DNA from: an uncultured Bacilli bacterium | GTDB taxonomy: Bacteria; Bacillota_I; Bacilli_A; RF39; UBA660 | Assembly (NCBI GenBank): GCA_947626275.1 | Contig: CANQRL010000011.1 | Span: 1-48,192 of the forward strand | Length of the DNA stretch: 48,192 nt | Direction: 5' to 3' | In this document: piece after piece, positions 48,167 to 48,192 of the stretch | Position numbering within the stretch: position 1 is the first letter of the stretch | How the letters are laid out: each line of letters starts with the position of its first letter | Program-made: the position numbers and the translations under genes | The notes under the pieces: model-generated | Told to the model about the DNA's origin: nothing | What the model saw: the letters and a program-made list of their open reading frames with translations, nothing else | The model's database searches: none

Positions 48167-48192
48167 TGATAAAATACACTTCCGAAAGGAGG
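48167..48192 (+). promoter_or_regulatory. extended -10 and ribosome site of a gene beyond the window
   Basis: TGATAAAAT (48167-48175) and AAAGGAGG (48185-48192) at the very edge; a start codon is expected within about 10 nt to the right. Confidence 0.55.

Larger units (their letters stand above)
47939..48192. other. 254-nt non-coding stretch at the right end
   Basis: No supported reading frame. It holds an inverted repeat (47965-47992), the degenerate copy of the ppdK 3' end (48072-48110), an extended -10 (48167-48175) and a ribosome site at the edge. Confidence 0.7.

Noticed and set aside
1..48192. CRISPR arrays, rRNA genes, insertion sequences, replication origin
   Set aside because: No regularly spaced repeats, rRNA segments, transposase frames with inverted ends or DnaA-box clusters were seen while reading.
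1..48192. UGA read as tryptophan (Mycoplasma-type code)
   Set aside because: Several genes end at TGA at the family-expected position (the DHH gene, the PBP, the 40741 gene), and conserved Trp positions use TGG.

Overview
The window is almost wall-to-wall chromosomal core genome of a low-GC Gram-positive bacterium. Evidence: B. subtilis-type DnaB/DnaI primosome loaders, RNA polymerase delta and omega subunits, SufU/SufB, two T-box leaders, SpoVS, the YmfF/YmfH peptidase pair, a class A penicillin-binding protein (so a cell wall is made) and pyruvate phosphate dikinase. TGA is used as a stop and TGG as Trp, so the code is standard and this is not a wall-less Mycoplasma. My inference is a reduced, probably anaerobic and gut-associated Bacilli lineage (RF39 / RFN20 / Erysipelotrichales neighbourhood); the placement needs a phylogeny.

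Layout. 1-600: tRNA-Gly(TCC) on the minus strand and spoVS. 697-4124: soluble GdpP-like DHH phosphodiesterase, then sufU, an unknown gene and sufB. 4306-8827: short SSB, then nucleoside salvage and small core genes (pdp, rpoZ, yihY-like, deoD, an adenosine-deaminase-like gene that has lost its catalytic residues). 8832-11632: M16 pair and secG. 11707-16867: dnaB-dnaI, then a threonine T-box driving a divergent diadenylate-cyclase-like protein and a TGS-less ThrS. 16939-21595: DUF308 membrane protein, a giant (1041 aa) primary sigma factor and a companion protein with a sigma-region-4-like tail. 21596-23548 (minus): class A PBP. 23644-31081: DUF1934 protein-argS-rpoE, then prfA-prmC-rnhB-DHH-MBL-unknown. 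31083-34787: phenylalanine T-box and pheST. 34862-43920: orphan pilin-like protein, several unrecognised proteins, priA, a Xer recombinase and tdk. 44031-46664: ppdK. 46700-48110: a short AT-rich accessory segment flanked by an imperfect 40-bp direct repeat of the ppdK 3' end and carrying a gene split by an amber codon.

Regulation is very compact. Intrinsic terminators often overlap the stop codon, and the -35 box of the next gene often lies in or right after the T-tract. Many genes start only 15-20 nt after a TATAAT box, with a GGTGAT-type ribosome binding site. Two T-boxes can be read against each other: the specifier triplets ACC (Thr) and TTC (Phe) sit in the same frame ACT-NNN-TAG.

Most interesting items: the giant sigma factor with its companion; the T-box-controlled diadenylate-cyclase-like protein lacking the usual catalytic motifs; the adenosine-deaminase-like protein with substituted catalytic residues; and the small island at the 3' end of ppdK.
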